Source of the DNA: Larix kaempferi
Taxonomy: Eukaryota; Streptophyta; Pinopsida; Pinales; Pinaceae
Assembly: GCA_027924585.1 (NCBI GenBank)
Contig: BSBM01000440.1
Coordinates: 15,655,501 to 15,719,500, forward strand
Length of the DNA stretch: 64,000 bases
Reading direction: 5' to 3'
The position numbers were made by a program, and so were the translations under genes. The notes below the pieces were generated by a model that was given only the letters and a program-made list of their open reading frames with translations, was not told the DNA's origin and did not search any database. This document shows, one piece after another, positions 10,601 to 20,828 of the stretch. Position 1 is the first letter of the stretch; the number at the start of each line of letters is the position of its first letter.

Positions 10601-12114
10601 GGCAGCGCCGTGGGAGCAAGTCACTGAAAGTAAGGGAAGGATTGATCCGCCATGAGATCCCTTTGGAGACCAATCTAGATCGCATTGAAATGCTCAGCAG
10701 CTGCGCCATTGTTGGTCGACTTGAGTTCACCGGGGGTGAGCAGAAGGATCTGGTAGAGTGGGTACGCAAGACTTGGCTACCTATTATTGGAGATATGCCT
10801 AGGGTTCTGCAGCTCATTAACGGCTGGCTGATGTTTATTTTTTCCAGCTCTGCACATGTTGGGGTTATACTGCAAAGGTTCTGGAGCTTCAAAGAAGGCT
10901 CCCTCTATCTTAAAAAGTGGCACCTTAAGTTTGACCCTGTGTGTGAAGTCCAGATTTTTAGACATCTGTGGATGATATTACCTGGCTTTCCGATTGAACT
11001 TTGGTCAGAGAATGTCCTAATGGGTATTGCCCATTTCGTTGGTAGGTTCGTCCATCTGGACTCATCTCTCCATAGCTTCGACAGGAGGTCGACTCGTGTC
11101 ATGGTGGATCTCGAAATGTCCAGGGGGTTATTGAAGGAGGTGGAACTTGTTTGGGGAGACAGGAGCTGGAGGCAACGTCTCGACTATTTTTGCGTTCCCT
11201 TTCGGTGTCATTTTTGTCTTCGGACAGGCCATATCCAAGTGAAATGCCCTGAAGCTCGGATTCAGGCTCACTGGTGGCACTCTTCTGGCATCTCAGGATC
11301 TTCGGCAAAAACCTCCTCGAGCTTGGATGGTACCCCTCCTGCAGACTCTTTGCCTCTGGGTAAGTCTTCTCTCCATATTGGTTCTCCTATCCCTTACATT
11401 CTAGAAGAAGACCTCTTACTGGCACAAGCTGCTGATGATCTTCTGGGTAAAAAATTAGCTGATGGGGATACTTTGATAGGTTCGGGACTTGAGAGGGCTT
11501 TGTCACCATACCCTATCTCACCTACGGCTAAACCTAGACACCGTCGGGGGTTTTTTGGAATGTCTGATATGTCACTTAATGCCTCAAAGAGCTCCCCGAC
11601 TCTATGCCAGGATCGCTGGAAGGTCTCAGTCCTGGGTCATGGGGTTCCGGGGGATACTATCTGTTGGGAGTCGACCGACCCCACCTGTCATTTGGGGGCC
11701 TCTGTTTCTCACCGGGGGACCCTTGATCTTTCCTATGGTCTTCCGGACCTGTGTTCGCCTCCTTCTCAAGATCCTGCAACCTTGCATGAGTCCGGCTGCA
11801 CCCCTCCACACGGTGGTTTTACCCCTCTGCAAATATATTCGAAAAATGCTTCTGACAACCCGAGGGTGTCATCTGCTAACACTGCTAAGTTTCAAAATGT
11901 TACCATTAGGAGGGTGAAGAACTCTGCCAGGAAAGCCAAACCCCTTGAGTATGTGGGGTCTGATTTCAACCCATTGTCTGAGCGTTTAAAGTCCACTGAT
12001 TCCATGCAAATTCGTAGGGCTTTTGGCTCTGTGGAGGTTGGGAAGGTTTTGGAGGATTTGCCGGTTTCTGCTGGGAGCCTTGGAGCAATCGTCCCCCGAG
12101 ACATTGTTCCCTAA
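10558..12114 (+). pseudogene. LINE copy 2 ORF1, 5'-truncated but open
   Basis: Open without a stop for more than 500 codons from about 10,558 to the TAA at 12,112, but the first ATG-type start and the N-terminus are missing; the GTG at 10,585 is not a credible plant start. It covers the DUF4283-like region (NLDRIEML, FKEGSLYLKKWH, VGRFVHLD, RSTRVMVDLE) and a perfect CCHC_4 knuckle CHFCLRTGHIQVKCP near 11,210-11,255. A long Pro/Ser-rich stretch follows, then the basic motif KFQNVTIRRVK near 11,888, also kept in copy 1. Role: RNA-binding/chaperone partner of ORF2. It is listed as a pseudogene because of the truncation. Confidence 0.85.
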
Positions 12115-12116
12115 TG
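12112..12116 (+). promoter_or_regulatory. TAATG stop-start overlap, LINE copy 2
   Basis: TAA (12,112-12,114) of ORF1 overlaps ATG (12,114-12,116) of ORF2 by one base, exactly as in copy 1. The flanks differ between copies (GGTTCT versus GTTCCC upstream), while the pentamer and the following TCC are the same. Confidence 0.75.
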
Positions 12117-15100
12117 TCCATCTGTTCTCTTAACATTCGAGGGTTGGGGAGAGCTGCCAGGGGAAGGGCTCTATCCAATCTTATCTGTACTTCCCGGCCT
12201 AGTATTCTCTTACTCCAAGAAACCATGTGTGAGGACTTTGTTGCTATTACCAAATTGGCTGGGGTGCTTCCTGGGTGGGATATCTCCGCTGTTAGTTCCA
12301 GCGGCCTGGCTGGGGGTTTGGCGGTGGCGTGGGACCCTAGGGTCTATTGTCTCAACCCCTTTCAAACCTCTTGGGGCATTCTATTGGAGGGTTTCTGTAG
12401 GGCTTCAGAACTGCATTTTTCATTGCTGAACTGTTATGCTCCATACAAAAATAGGGAAGTTTTTTGGATGGGTCTTCAATCTTTTGGCATCTTTGACAAA
12501 CACAATTTCATTTTGGCGGGGGACCTTAACTTTACCAGACTGGCTCAGGAAGTTTGGGGCTCCATGGCGAGATTGGATGACTTGGCATTATTCTTCTCAG
12601 ACTTTCTCATTAATAATGGTCTCTTTGATGTGTGCACAAGAAATCTTGTCCCTACTTGGTCTAACGGCAGAGTGGGGGATGAAGGAATTCATAAACGCTT
12701 GGATAAATTCCTTGTTAAGGCCTCTTTATTGGAGAACTGCAGCAGGTATCAGTCCTGGGTAGGCAAGTGCAAGGTATCGGACCATTGGCCAATATTCCTT
12801 CAATTAGAAGAGGATTTTCTGCCTACTCATTTTCCATTCAAATTTGATAGCTCTTGGCTATCTAACGTGGACTTTGATCGTCTGGTCAGGGATGTTTGGA
12901 CTAGAGTTGGTGTCGATTCTGATTTGAATCTTGTCGATCTTTTCTGCCACAAACTAAAGCTTTTGAAGAGTGAAGTGTCCTATTGGATAGATATGAAAAA
13001 ATGGTTGGATAAGCAGTTGTTGGCTGAGGTGGAATCTGAATTGCATAATCTTTATCTACTAAACCTTGAGTGTCCTCTTATGGGCTCGGATCTGGAAAGG
13101 CTTAACCAATTAGAAGCTGAGAAGGACAGGATCTACCTGATGGAGGAGAAGGAATGGGGGTTAAAGAGCAGGGCACTGTGGGTGAAGGCGGGGGACAAAA
13201 ATACCCGATTTTTCCACAGGTTTGCCTCTGCTAGAAGGAACAATAACTCTATTTGGAAAATTGTGGATGATGATGGTAATGTACATGCTGGTATTGGCGA
13301 TATGCAGACACAAGCTCATAAGCACTTCTCACATATTTATTCTGATGACAAAAAGTGTGATCTGATTTCTCAACTGCATGTTGCTAGGATTTTCCCTCGT
13401 TTCTTTGACCAAGCTGATGCTGATAAGCTTTGTTCAGCTGTAACCCTGGATGAAGTGGAATGTACTCTTAAAATTTTTGCAAAAGAGAGAAGTCCAGGCC
13501 CGGATGGCTGGACGGTGGAGCTCTTTCTACATTTTCTGGATATCATGGGGGAGGACATTGTTAATATGGTAGATTATACGAGATGCCATGGGTACCTTTC
13601 TGGAGCCTTAAACTCCACCTTCTTAACACTTATTCCAAAGGTGAATGATCCAAAAACCTTTGTTGATTTTAGACCCATTGCCTTGTGTAATTTGGCATAC
13701 AAAATTGTATCCAAGATTATTGCTAGCCGGTTAAAACCTGTCTTCTCGATGTTTATTTCCCCTGAACAGTTTGGCTTCCTTCAGAATCGGCAGATTCATG
13801 ACGTAGTTGGTATTGTTCAAGAGCTGATACATACCATCAAATCCAAAAAGCGCAGTGCTATACTACTCAAACTTGACCTGGAAAAGGCCTTTGATCGTGT
13901 GAACTGGGATTTCCTGAGGTTACTGCTTATACAAATAGGGGTGCCAGCACTGGCTATTAGATGGATCATGGCGTGTGTTGATTCTATGAACATCTCTGTT
14001 CTCATTAATGGCTCTCCAACGTCCTTTTTTAGTTGCTCCAGGGGGATTCGTCAAGGATGTTAGATGTCTCCCATGCTATTTATTCTTGTTATGGATGGAT
14101 TCAACAGGTTAATTCGGCATGCTAGAGAGCAGGGCAAGTTTTATGGCATTAAAATTTATACTGAACTTTTTTTATCACATGTTCTCTTTGTCGATGACGT
14201 CCTGATTGCTGGTTTAGCAACGTTGGAGGAGTGGACTTCTGTTCAGAGCATTATTGAGCTCTTCTGCAAAGCCTCGGGTATGAAGGTGAGTTTGAGGAAG
14301 TCTAATCTTTATCATTTTATGGTAGATGATGCCAGGTTATCGGGAATTCGGTCGGTTGCTCCCTATAATTGCTATAAGGTCATTGATGGTTTTTCATATT
14401 TGGGATTTCTCTTGAAACCTAAGGGATACCTGGTCAAGGACTAGGATTGGCTGGTTAAGCGCTTTGAATCCCGTATTACACACTGGACATACTGCCTTCT
14501 CTCTATTGGAGGTAAGTTAACATTGGCTAAATCTGTTCTAGTGGGGATGCCCATCTATTGGTTCTCACTTCTTACTGTCCCTCGTTCTATTATTAACAAC
14601 TTGAGAAGGCTCATTTTCAACTTCTTATGGTCTGGTGGTCTTAAGCGGCCTGCTATACCCATGGTAAGTTGGACTAGACTATCTCTACCTCACTCTTCTG
14701 GTGGCTGGGGATTGAAGGATATCTTGATCTTTAACGATGCATTGAAACTAAAGAGTCTTTGGCACGCCATCTTTGGAGGTTCTCTGTGGTCCACTGTTAT
14801 TCATCAGAAATATATTAAGATTAATATCTCACATTGGCTTTGGCAGACTTGTAAAAAAGTGAGAGGTGTCTCACCCATCTGGAGAGGCTTCATGAGGGTT
14901 TATTGTTGGTTGGCACACAAGCTCTGTTGGATGGTGGGTTCTGGGTCGGAGGTTGCCATTGGGGTAGACCTGATTCTTGGTTTACTTGGGGATTACACTC
15001 TCTCGGAAGGTCTCTTGGCATCTCTGCGAGCTGCTAGTCTGTATACCCTTAACAGCATTGTAAAAAATGATAGATCTGGGTATTGGCTCAATGCCTCGGA

Positions 15101-16228
15101 CCTTAACTTAGATCCTCCCCTAAGTGAAGAATGGGATGCATATATACATGATTTGAATGCAGCAGGTATTCGAACCTTGGCTGTGGAAGATTCTATGGTA
15201 TGGGCTGGTAACTCGGCTACAGGTATTATCACTGCTCAGACTGCATATGACTGTATGATCCGTAGTCGCTGTATCTTTCCCAATCATTGGTGGTACTTGA
15301 AGGTTTGGCAATGGAATTTGCCTCGGAAAATTAAATCTTTTGTTGGCTCCTTTTGATGAATCGTTTAAAGACCTGGGATAATTTATTATTGTTCGGCTGG
15401 GTCAGGCCCAATGGTTGTGTTCTCTGTAAGACACATCTGGAAACAGCTGTGCATCTTTTCATCGATTGTCCATTTACTGTTTCTATCCTGGAAAAGCTAT
15501 ATCACTATTTTGCTATTGAACATACCTGGAAGGGGTATTCTCTAGAAACGTGTCTGAAAGAGTGGTTGCATAAGTGTAAGCCATTTGCCACTTTGCCGAT
15601 TTTCTTATGCTGGGTGGTATGGTCTATGAGAAACCGTGCTATCTTTGAGAATCAGCAACCTGATATCTTTGGAACGTACAGGGCCATTCTAACTCAGTTC
15701 ATGCCATTTCAACCTCCAGAGGAGGTTTCCATTCAGAGGTCTATTGGAGTCTTCCAGTTTAATTTTTGTGACCCTGTCTTATTTTTTGATGGGGCTGCTA
15801 GCTACAGAAATTGTGGGGCTAGAGGGGTGATTATCATTAATCAACATCATCAGTTTTTACTTCGCCTCAAATGTGGCAAAGGTTCGAACATGAAAGCAGA
15901 ATTGATGGCATTATGGTGTGTTGTCAAGGTAGCTCACATTTTTGGGCTTCCGAGGCTCAAAATCTTCGGTGACTCGCGTGTCACCATCAAATGGGCCCGG
16001 GGAGAATTTGACATCAATGTTCTTGAACTGGCGGGCTGGTGCAGAAGGATTAAGGAGGAACTTCAGTCATTCTGCTCTTACTCATTGGAACATATCTATA
16101 GAGAGCATAATGTGCTAGAAGATCGGCAATCGAAGTTGGCTCTGGATGGGATTGAAGACTATGTGCTATGGGAGGAATGTTGGGACCATTCTGTGATAAA
16201 TGCTGGCTCCTTTAACATTATGATTTGA
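12114..16228 (+). pseudogene. LINE copy 2 ORF2 (EN-RT-zf-RVT-RNase H), few lesions
   Basis: Starts at the ATG overlapping ORF1. Endonuclease: SLNIRGLGRA, LLQETM, AGDLNFTR, SDHWP. RT: RSPGPDGW (~13,490), FRPIALCNLAYKIV (~13,670), LDLEKAFDRV, GIRQGC and the catalytic FVDDVLIA (~14,190). A zf-RVT knuckle (CVLCKT...HLFIDC) and an RNase H with FFDGAA, KAELMALW and FGDSRVTI follow. Three lesions are visible: TAG at 14,061 right after RQGC, TAG at 14,442, and a one-base frame change near 15,335-15,345, after which the frame runs cleanly to the TGA at 16,226-16,228. With the truncated ORF1 it is not expected to be autonomous, but it is far younger-looking than copy 1. Confidence 0.9.
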
Positions 16229-16481
16229 CTTTTCTCTTGCTCTGTTCTAGGATACTTTCGGCCGTATGTTTGGCTGTATTTTGTATGTCCTTTGATTATA
16301 CTCTTGTGAGCCTATCTGGTTCTTTTTGCTTTGTTGGCATTTTGGATGGTTGGGAGCTTTCTGTAATTCTCTGAACTGTTTGAGTATCCACATGGATCCT
16401 GTTTATGCAGGAGACTAATCTGTACTATTTGATTCAGCTTTATGAATAACAATAATATGCTTTTTTTCACGGAAAAAAAAG
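16229..16481 (+). other. LINE copy 2 3' UTR and short A tail
   Basis: Non-coding tail after ORF2, ending in a T run, CACGG and eight A residues (about 16,474-16,481). The A tail marks the 3' end of the insertion; the downstream sequence is unrelated and AT-rich. Confidence 0.75.
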
Positions 16482-17280
16482 ATCAGAACACTTAGGCATT
16501 TTGGAATTGCTCTTGATGTTTGTTAAAATATAATATATTTTTGGAATTTCTCTTGATCTTTGTTAAAATATAATATATTTAATTAAATTAAGTAAAAAAA
16601 AAATATAGAATATTGTTATATTTTCTTGTTAATAAGAATAAACATATTATTTGTGTAATCCTTAAAAATTATATAAATTAAATGTATGAAATTACACTCA
16701 TTGTCATGGGCTTTATCAAAGTCTTCCTCAAGACTGTTTTTCATGGTCAAGCTTTGAAGTAGCCTTTGTCTTTTCTTTATTATAATTTTTAAGGTTTGTT
16801 AATGAAACCTACTTTTAAAGATAAATCATAAAAAATAATATTATTATTTTACTTTTTATATTTAAAAAAACAATATATATAATTTTGAGAATTATTTATT
16901 TATAATTATTAATTATAAATGAATTAAAACAATATTATATTTTTTTGTTTTTAAATAATAAGTGAATTATTGATCATAATTAAAATTAAATAAATTAAAA
17001 TATTCAATTTTATATGTAATTCATTATGATAGTAATATTAATTACTAACATAGTAGATATGTTTATTAAAAATTATTAAAAGCAAGTTTTGTTATTAAAA
17101 GTATTTATTCTTAGTGAAATTTCTAATTAAATAAATTTGTAGAATCTTTTAATTAAGAAAATTTGTTAATATAATTATTTTATTCCAGCATCTTTTATGA
17201 GTGATAACTCCCATTCACATTAAATCATATCACATTCATAAGAAACCTCCTATAAAAACACAACCTTGCTAAACATGGTG
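16482..17280. other. AT-rich spacer with a 2 x ~42-bp duplication
   Basis: Very AT-rich. From about 16,498 to 16,581 the segment TTTTGGAATT(G/T)CTCTTGAT...TTAAAATATAATATATT is present twice in tandem. There is nothing else I can support. Confidence 0.7.
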
Positions 17281-17600
17281 TTCTTGTGCTTTTTTATTGC
17301 ACTATTTGTTATTTTATGGTGTTTTACACCATATATAGGTGTATAATAATAGTAATGTAATAATAATATCTTTTTTTGCACCATTTATTATTTTGTGGTG
17401 ATTTACACAATATACACATGTATTAAATAATTATATTTATACATGTACATTACTTTTAATTTTGATGTTTTACACCACAAAATTACAATCCATGTAGGAT
17501 TAGTTTTGGTGTTTTGTACCACAAGATTTTAATCCAAGTAGGATTGGTTTTGGTGGTTTGCACCATACACCATGGAATGCCATGCATTCATTTAACACCA
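17281..17600. repeat. Diverged repeats around GGTGTTTTACACC
   Basis: A short self-complementary core (GGTG-TTTTA-CACC, or variants such as GGTGATTTACAC and GATGTTTTACACCAC) recurs at least five times, usually beside TGCACCATTTATTATTTTG or ATCCA(T/A)GTAGGATT. Each core could form a small hairpin. It is a degenerate minisatellite directly upstream of the host-gene fragments. Confidence 0.6.
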
Positions 17601-17620
17601 AAACTAACATGCTTTACAAA

Positions 17621-17728
17621 CTCCTCTCCTTCAAGGTGACCACCAGCGATGGCGAGACAATTGTTTCATATAACGCTGCTCCTTCAAACTGGAAATTCGG
17701 GCAGACATTCCAGGGAAACCAACTCTAA
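17621..17728 (+). pseudogene. Alpha-expansin C-terminal fragment
   Basis: Alpha-expansins loosen cell walls at acid pH; their C-terminal CBM63 domain binds the wall. This frame reads LSFKVTTSDGETIV, SYNAAPSNWKFG and QTFQGNQL then TAA at 17,726, which matches the family's characteristic C-terminus (S-F-x-V-T-T-S-D-G, NW-x-FGQTF, last residue hydrophobic). Only about 35 residues are present, against roughly 250 in a full protein; the upstream bases are the hairpin repeat, so the rest of the gene is absent. The fragment itself has no stop or frameshift. H2A sequence begins about 160 bases downstream on the same strand. Confidence 0.8.
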
Positions 17729-17890
17729 GGAATGTGTATAGCCATCATTCAATCATTTGGGATGATGTGGTGACCCTAGTACATCCTCTCTCTGTTGTTT
17801 CTTATTGAATTGTATTCGTTGTGACTCTATTTCCACTGATCTATCCGGGCCTTTTGGTGTGTGTTGATTAATTTAAACGTATTTATATAG
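17729..17890 (+). other. Probable intron remnant upstream of the H2A exon
   Basis: T-rich sequence ending in ATTTATATAG directly before the H2A codons. Plant H2A genes commonly have one intron at this point of the protein (after the LAAE region), so this reads as its 3' part. No first-exon H2A sequence is found between here and the expansin piece. Confidence 0.5.
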
Positions 17891-17944
17891 GTACTGGAGT
17901 TGGCCGGTAACACGGACGGGGACAACAAGAAGATGAGAATAATT
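17891..17944 (+). pseudogene. Histone H2A exon 2, left part (before the copia insertion)
   Basis: H2A is a core nucleosome histone. The 18 codons here read VLELAGNTDGDNKKMRII, matching the H2A alpha-2/L2 region (usual VLELAGN-x-x-x-DNKK-x-RI). The frame is cut after RII by the LTR that begins at 17,945, and it resumes with [11 protein letters not shown] at 24,571. The last five bases here (TAATT, 17,940-17,944) are the left copy of the target duplication. Exon 1, coding for the N-terminal tail and alpha-1, is missing from the window. Confidence 0.9.
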
Positions 17945-18338
17945 TGTTAGCTAAATTTTCAATTCTGAAAAATGCGGAATAAAACTCTGAAACAGAATCG
18001 AAATAAGAATACCAAATAGATCATACCTCTAGCCATTGACTTGCTGTAGAAGATTTCCCTGTTCGACTTTTGCTTCCTGTACGGCACTTCCAAGCTCTGC
18101 TTTCTCTTACTTGATGGTGTAAAATTGAAGGGGATTGAGTTAGCGAGTTTGGGGACCAAACATAAGTTTTTATAGCCTAGTTTCCATCAAGCTTCTATTG
18201 GCTATGTGTCAATTGTTCCACTGATCAAGATAGAGAACCGTTGAGGGAGTTATGGACCATTCTCGAAGCTATCAACAAGAAATCAGTTATTTCCTTAATT
18301 AGTTGAAGAGTTGTCAATATTAGTTAAGAGAGCTTACA
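17945..18338 (-). repeat. Copia 1 3' LTR (394 bp)
   Basis: TGTTAGCTAAATTTTC...AGAGCTTACA. It is longer than its partner because it keeps a ~68-bp segment (after GAGAACCG) that the other LTR has lost. Confidence 0.95.
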
Positions 18339-18351
18339 TTCTCCCACTTGG
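18339..18351 (-). promoter_or_regulatory. Copia 1 polypurine tract
   Basis: On the minus strand CCAAGTGGGAGAA directly precedes the 3' LTR, the usual plus-strand primer position and a typical plant copia sequence. Confidence 0.85.
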
Positions 18352-18653
18352 TCCATACTTCCAAACTTAATGTCTCATCTTAAAACCTATTGACAATCTC
18401 TATTAAGTAATAGATACAAGAATCATGGCGATAAGTCCTCTTATGACAAGTATTACCTTCCATGTATTACTATGTATTTATTGCTATTTAAATTTATGTG
18501 GCAACAATTTCTTAATGAATAAACCTTATGTTTATTCTTGGTCCTCATAGATGAATTTTCTCAAATTAAATTAAGGTGCACATATGTATGAGAAAAAACA
18601 ACACAGTAATTTAAGAATTTCATTAAAAATAACACTGTCCATACAATGAGAAA

Positions 18654-20165
18654 CTACATTATGGAACCAAGTCCCATATTCATTACATGATCCTTGAATT
18701 TAAACGGTGGCATGCCCTTAGTCAAAGAATCAACGATCATAAACTCAGTGTTGAAGTGTTCAATGACCACTTTCTTTTCTTTAACACGTTCTCTTATGGC
18801 TAAATACTTAATGTCGATATGTTTATTTCGACTCCCGCTTTTGTTGTTTTTAGCCATAAAAACAACAGCTGAATTGTCGCAATACATTCTCAATGGCTTA
18901 GAGATAGAATCCATAATTCTAAGCCCAGAAATGAAACTCTTAAGCCATACACCATGTAAAGTAGCCTCAAAACAAGAGACGAACTCGGCTTCCATAGTGG
19001 AAGTGGCAATCAAGGTCTGCTTGGCACTCCTCCATGATACAGCTCCACCGGCCATCATAAAAATGTATCCTGATGTTGATTTGCGTGAATCAACACATCC
19101 AGCAAAGTCAAAATCTGAGTAGCCAATTACTTCCAAATTGTCCGTCCGTTTATACATAAGCATGTACTCTTTATTTCCTTGAAGATACCTCATTACTTTC
19201 TTTGCAGCTTTCCAGTGGTCTATGCTTGGATTACTCTGATATCGTCCCAACATTCCCACAACAAATGCAATGTCAGGTCTTGTGTAGACCTGAGCATACA
19301 TTAGGCTTCCGACAACATAATCATATGGAATGTTCTTCATTTGTTCCCTTTCAAGGTAGTTCTTCGGGCATTGGTTCAAATTGAACCTATCACCCTTCAC
19401 AATGGGAGCTATACTTGGTGAACAATCCTTCATCTGAAATCTCTCTAAAATTTTATTAATATAGGTTTCCTGAGACAGACCCAAGATTCCTTGAAATATA
19501 TCTCTATGGATCTTAATGCCAATGACATAAGATGCCTCACCCATATCCTTCATATTGAAATTTTTAGAGAGAAATTTTTTCACCTTATGCAGCAAACCCT
19601 TATCATTGGTTGCTAGCAAAATGTCATCCACATATAAAACAAGAAAACAAATTTTACTCCCACTAACTATCAGGTATATACATTGATCCATAATGTTTTC
19701 TACGAAACCGAAAGAAGAAATTACATTATGGAATTTCAAATACCATTGGCAGGATGCTTGTTTTAAACCGTATAAGGATTTCTTGAGCTTGCAAACCAAT
19801 TGCTCACCATCACTAGAGGGGAATCCTTCAGGTTGTTTCATGTAAACATCCTCCTCTAGATCTCCATTTAGAAAAGCCGTTTTCACATCCATTTGATGCA
19901 ATTCCAAGTCAAAATGGGCTACTAATGCCATAATAACGCGCAAGGAATCTTTCTTAGATACAGGAGAGAAAGTCTGTGTGTAGTCGATTCCTTCTTTCTG
20001 AGTGAATCCTTTAGCAACAAGTCCAGCCTTGTATCTCTCAATGTTGCCCAATGAGTCTTTCTTTGTCTTAAAGACCCATTTACATCCAATGTCTTTTGCA
20101 CCATTAGGCAACTCAACAAGATCCCAGACTTCGTTACTCTTTATAGAATTCATCTCTTCCTTCAT
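18654..20165 (-). CDS. Copia 1 reverse transcriptase and RNase H (open)
   Basis: Open for 503 codons. It starts at the copia RT N-terminus (NEVWDLVELP, GCKWVFKTKK), continues with HQMDVKTAFLNGDLEED, KLKKSLYGLKQA, the catalytic LVLYVDDILLA (~19,630) and MKDMGEASYVIG, and ends with RNase H: GYSDFDFAGCVDSRKSTSG, SWRSAKQTL, STMEAEF, YCDNSAV and NKHIDIKY. The Met at 20,165 is internal to pol, not an independent start: a TGA just upstream separates it from the rest of the polyprotein, where related elements have a sense codon. It would copy the element RNA in a cytoplasmic particle; in this copy it has no route to translation. Confidence 0.9.
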   Translation of the reverse strand: MKEEMNSIKSNEVWDLVELPNGAKDIGCKWVFKTKKDSLGNIERYKAGLVAKGFTQKEGIDYTQTFSPVSKKDSLRVIMALVAHFDLELHQMDVKTAFLNGDLEEDVYMKQPEGFPSSDGEQLVCKLKKSLYGLKQASCQWYLKFHNVISSFGFVENIMDQCIYLIVSGSKICFLVLYVDDILLATNDKGLLHKVKKFLSKNFNMKDMGEASYVIGIKIHRDIFQGILGLSQETYINKILERFQMKDCSPSIAPIVKGDRFNLNQCPKNYLEREQMKNIPYDYVVGSLMYAQVYTRPDIAFVVGMLGRYQSNPSIDHWKAAKKVMRYLQGNKEYMLMYKRTDNLEVIGYSDFDFAGCVDSRKSTSGYIFMMAGGAVSWRSAKQTLIATSTMEAEFVSCFEATLHGVWLKSFISGLRIMDSISKPLRMYCDNSAVVFMAKNNKSGSRNKHIDIKYLAIRERVKEKKVVIEHFNTEFMIVDSLTKGMPPFKFKDHVMNMGLGSIM

Positions 20166-20828
20166 GGCATCGTACCATAATTCTCATTCTTTGCAATTCA
20201 TGGCTTGTGAAAATGACTTGGGATCATTTTCAGCTCCAACGTTATAGTCAGATTCTTGCAGATACACAACATAATCATCAGGAATTGTTGATCTCTTTGG
20301 TCTAGTAGATCTTCTTAATGTTGTATCACTATCTTCTTGAGAATTATGTGGTTCAACTCGTTGTTCAAAAGTTCTTGGAAACTCTTGAACTACCTGATCT
20401 ACTAGAATGTCGTTAGCAGCTTGTGGAACTTCAACAATTGGTTGTTCAACACTAGTTTGTACTTGAGGGGTGCTGTGAAAAATAACCAATCTATCACTTG
20501 AGGTGGAAGGTTGAGATTCTGAATGATCCTTCTCGGAAACTATGTTCCTGGTTAGATCACTCCCACTGATCAAGTCATTTTCAAGAAATTTTGCATTTCT
20601 TGATTCCACAATCCTAGTGCCGTGAGATGGACAATAAAATCTGTAACCTTTAGACCTTTAAGCATATCCAATGAAATACCCACTAATGGTCCTTGGGTCC
20701 AGCTTCTTTTCTTGTGGATTATATATTCTCACTTCAGACGGGCATCCCCAAATGCGCATATGTCGCAAACTCGGTTTCCAACCTTTCAATAATTCAAATG
20801 GCGTTTTAGGAACAGCCTTGGTTGGAAC
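20166..20828 (-). pseudogene. Copia 1 pol linker between integrase and RT
   Basis: Same minus-strand polyprotein: the integrase C-terminal region (FELLKGWKPSLRHMRIWG, SGYFIGYA, GTRIVESRNAKF) and the acidic linker before RT (SQEDSDTTLRRSTRP). Stops interrupt it at the LN/VPTKA point (about 20,828), after GYFIGYA (about 20,658), and before ELWYDAM (about 20,185). Confidence 0.8.

Larger units (their letters stand above)
10585..16481 (+). mobile_element. LINE copy 2 (plant L1 clade), 5'-truncated, nearly open
   Basis: Second member of the same LINE family, with ORF1, ORF2, a 3' UTR and a short A tail. It starts inside ORF1, corresponding to about 5,130 of copy 1, directly against the 3' end of copy 1, so it lacks promoter and start codon. 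5' truncation is the usual result of incomplete target-primed reverse transcription. Protein similarity to copy 1 is clear but well short of identity, so the two are different subfamily members rather than a recent duplication. I see only a weak candidate target duplication (GGTCAGATAG at 10,571 versus GATCAGAACA at 16,482). Confidence 0.9.

Noticed and set aside
10571-16491. GGTCAGATAG / GATCAGAACA as a firm target duplication of LINE copy 2
   Set aside because: Only about 7 of 10 bases match and copy 1 similarity seems to continue past the left copy; kept only as a candidate.
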